DNA of 37,989 nt from Candidatus Eiseniibacteriota bacterium (GTDB lineage Bacteria; Arandabacterota; Arandabacteria; JAGLYR01), in assembly GCA_023132135.1 (NCBI GenBank), contig JAGLYR010000138.1, positions 1 to 37,989 on the forward strand, read 5' to 3'. Position 1 is the first letter of the stretch; the number at the start of each line of letters is the position of its first letter. The translations under genes were made by a program, and so were the position numbers. Under the pieces are notes generated by a model. That model did no database searches, was not told the DNA's origin, and saw only the letters and a program-made list of their open reading frames with translations. Below are positions 37,082-37,989 of this stretch, piece by piece.

Positions 37082-37989
37082 ATGGCAGTTGATCGTTCGA
37101 GCGCAGACCGAATCCCCCCGCAGGCGCTGGAGGCCGAGACGGCCGTGCTGGGAGCGGCCCTTCTCGACAAGGAGGCCATTTCCAAGATCCTCGAGATCAT
37201 GGATGAGACAGTTTTCTACAGACAGGCTCATGCGGAAATCTTCCGGGCCATGATTGATCTCTACCTGAGAAACGAAGCCGTGGATCTGGTGACCTTGAGC
37301 GACGTTCTCCGGCGAAATGGGCAGTTCGACAAGATCGGCGGGCTCGAGTACCTGGAATCCCTGGTGGAGTCGGTTCCAACGAGTGGAAACGTGGAGTACC
37401 ACGCCCGAATTGTGCTGGAGAAGAGCATCCTTCGGAAGCTCATCGAGTCGGCTACGGAGATCGTGAGCCGTTCCTTCGAGGATACGGAGCGGGCCGACGA
37501 GGTTCTGGACAAAGCCGAGCAGCTCATTTTCAAGATCTCGGAATCTCGCCTCAAGCAGACCTTCATACCCCTGCGGGGCATCCTGAAACACAGTTTCGAG
37601 CTCATCGAGGATCTGTATGCCAGCAAACGTCATCTCACAGGTGTCTCTTCGGGATTCCCGGATCTGGATGAGAAGACCTCGGGGTTCCAACCTTCGGATC
37701 TGGTCATTATTGCGGGCCGTCCTTCCATGGGAAAGACCGCCTTCGCTCTCAACATCGCGCAGCACGTGGCGATCGAAGAGAAGACCCCGGTTGGCATCTT
37801 CAGTCTCGAAATGTCCAAGGAACAGCTCGTGCAACGGATGCTCTGCTCGGAGGCGCGGGTGGACTCCCAGAAGGTGCGCCGGGGAATGGTCTCCGAGAGC
37901 GACATGGAGAGGTTCATCACCAAGGTGGCGCGTCTGTCCAACGCGCCCTTCTACCTGGATGACACCCCGGCGCTCTCGGTGCTGGAGCT
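37082..37989 (+). CDS. dnaB: Replicative DNA helicase, truncated by window end
   Basis: Open from 37082: PPQALEAETAVLGAALLDKEAISKI...SSGFPDLDEKTSGFQPSDLVIIAGRPSMGKTAFALNIAQHVA...FSLEMSKEQLVQRML. Not in the ORF track because it has no stop in the window. Confidence 0.96.
   Translation, partial: MAVDRSSADRIPPQALEAETAVLGAALLDKEAISKILEIMDETVFYRQAHAEIFRAMIDLYLRNEAVDLVTLSDVLRRNGQFDKIGGLEYLESLVESVPTSGNVEYHARIVLEKSILRKLIESATEIVSRSFEDTERADEVLDKAEQLIFKISESRLKQTFIPLRGILKHSFELIEDLYASKRHLTGVSSGFPDLDEKTSGFQPSDLVIIAGRPSMGKTAFALNIAQHVAIEEKTPVGIFSLEMSKEQLVQRMLCSEARVDSQKVRRGMVSESDMERFITKVARLSNAPFYLDDTPALSVLE

Overview
This is a GC-rich bacterial chromosome segment of mostly housekeeping and stress genes, with no rRNA, tRNA, CRISPR array, prophage or intact transposase seen by eye. 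In order it carries: an Rrf2 regulator / ferredoxin / zinc-ribbon / cupin / hydroxylamine reductase (Hcp) cluster; an NAD(P)-binding protein; a PD40 lipoprotein; a DUF234-type ATPase; two GT39-like membrane glycosyltransferases; a secreted CARDB-like protein; a cysteine desulfurase-selenophosphate synthetase (NifS-SelD) fusion; a VTT protein plus ZnuABC-like importer ending in a TPR-zincin; an aldehyde:ferredoxin oxidoreductase; homoserine dehydrogenase; cyclophilin and a LolA-like protein; an ECF sigma / zinc-finger anti-sigma / exported TPR-CHAT protease cluster; an Fe-S membrane protein plus HMA-like protein; DUF89; a GreA-like protein; EF-P; and yicC-remA-gmk-coaBC-udg-dnaB (dnaB is cut by the window end). 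The most notable signals are: (1) the NifS-SelD fusion with both catalytic cysteines retained; (2) the sigma / anti-sigma / exported CHAT-protease cluster; (3) a ~170-bp, roughly 85% identical direct repeat flanking the two glycosyltransferases that looks like a dead UvrA C-terminal fragment; (4) two inverted hairpin copies with compensatory stem changes at 31821-31894; (5) a CTGGTGAGAAAYGCRGG motif seen three times; (6) operator-like dyads upstream of the Rrf2 gene and the ATPase; (7) an orphan FlgD/T9SS-like C-terminal tail. The host lineage is not determined; the secreted-protein tail motifs suggest an FCB-group or similar uncultured phylum, which is inference only.
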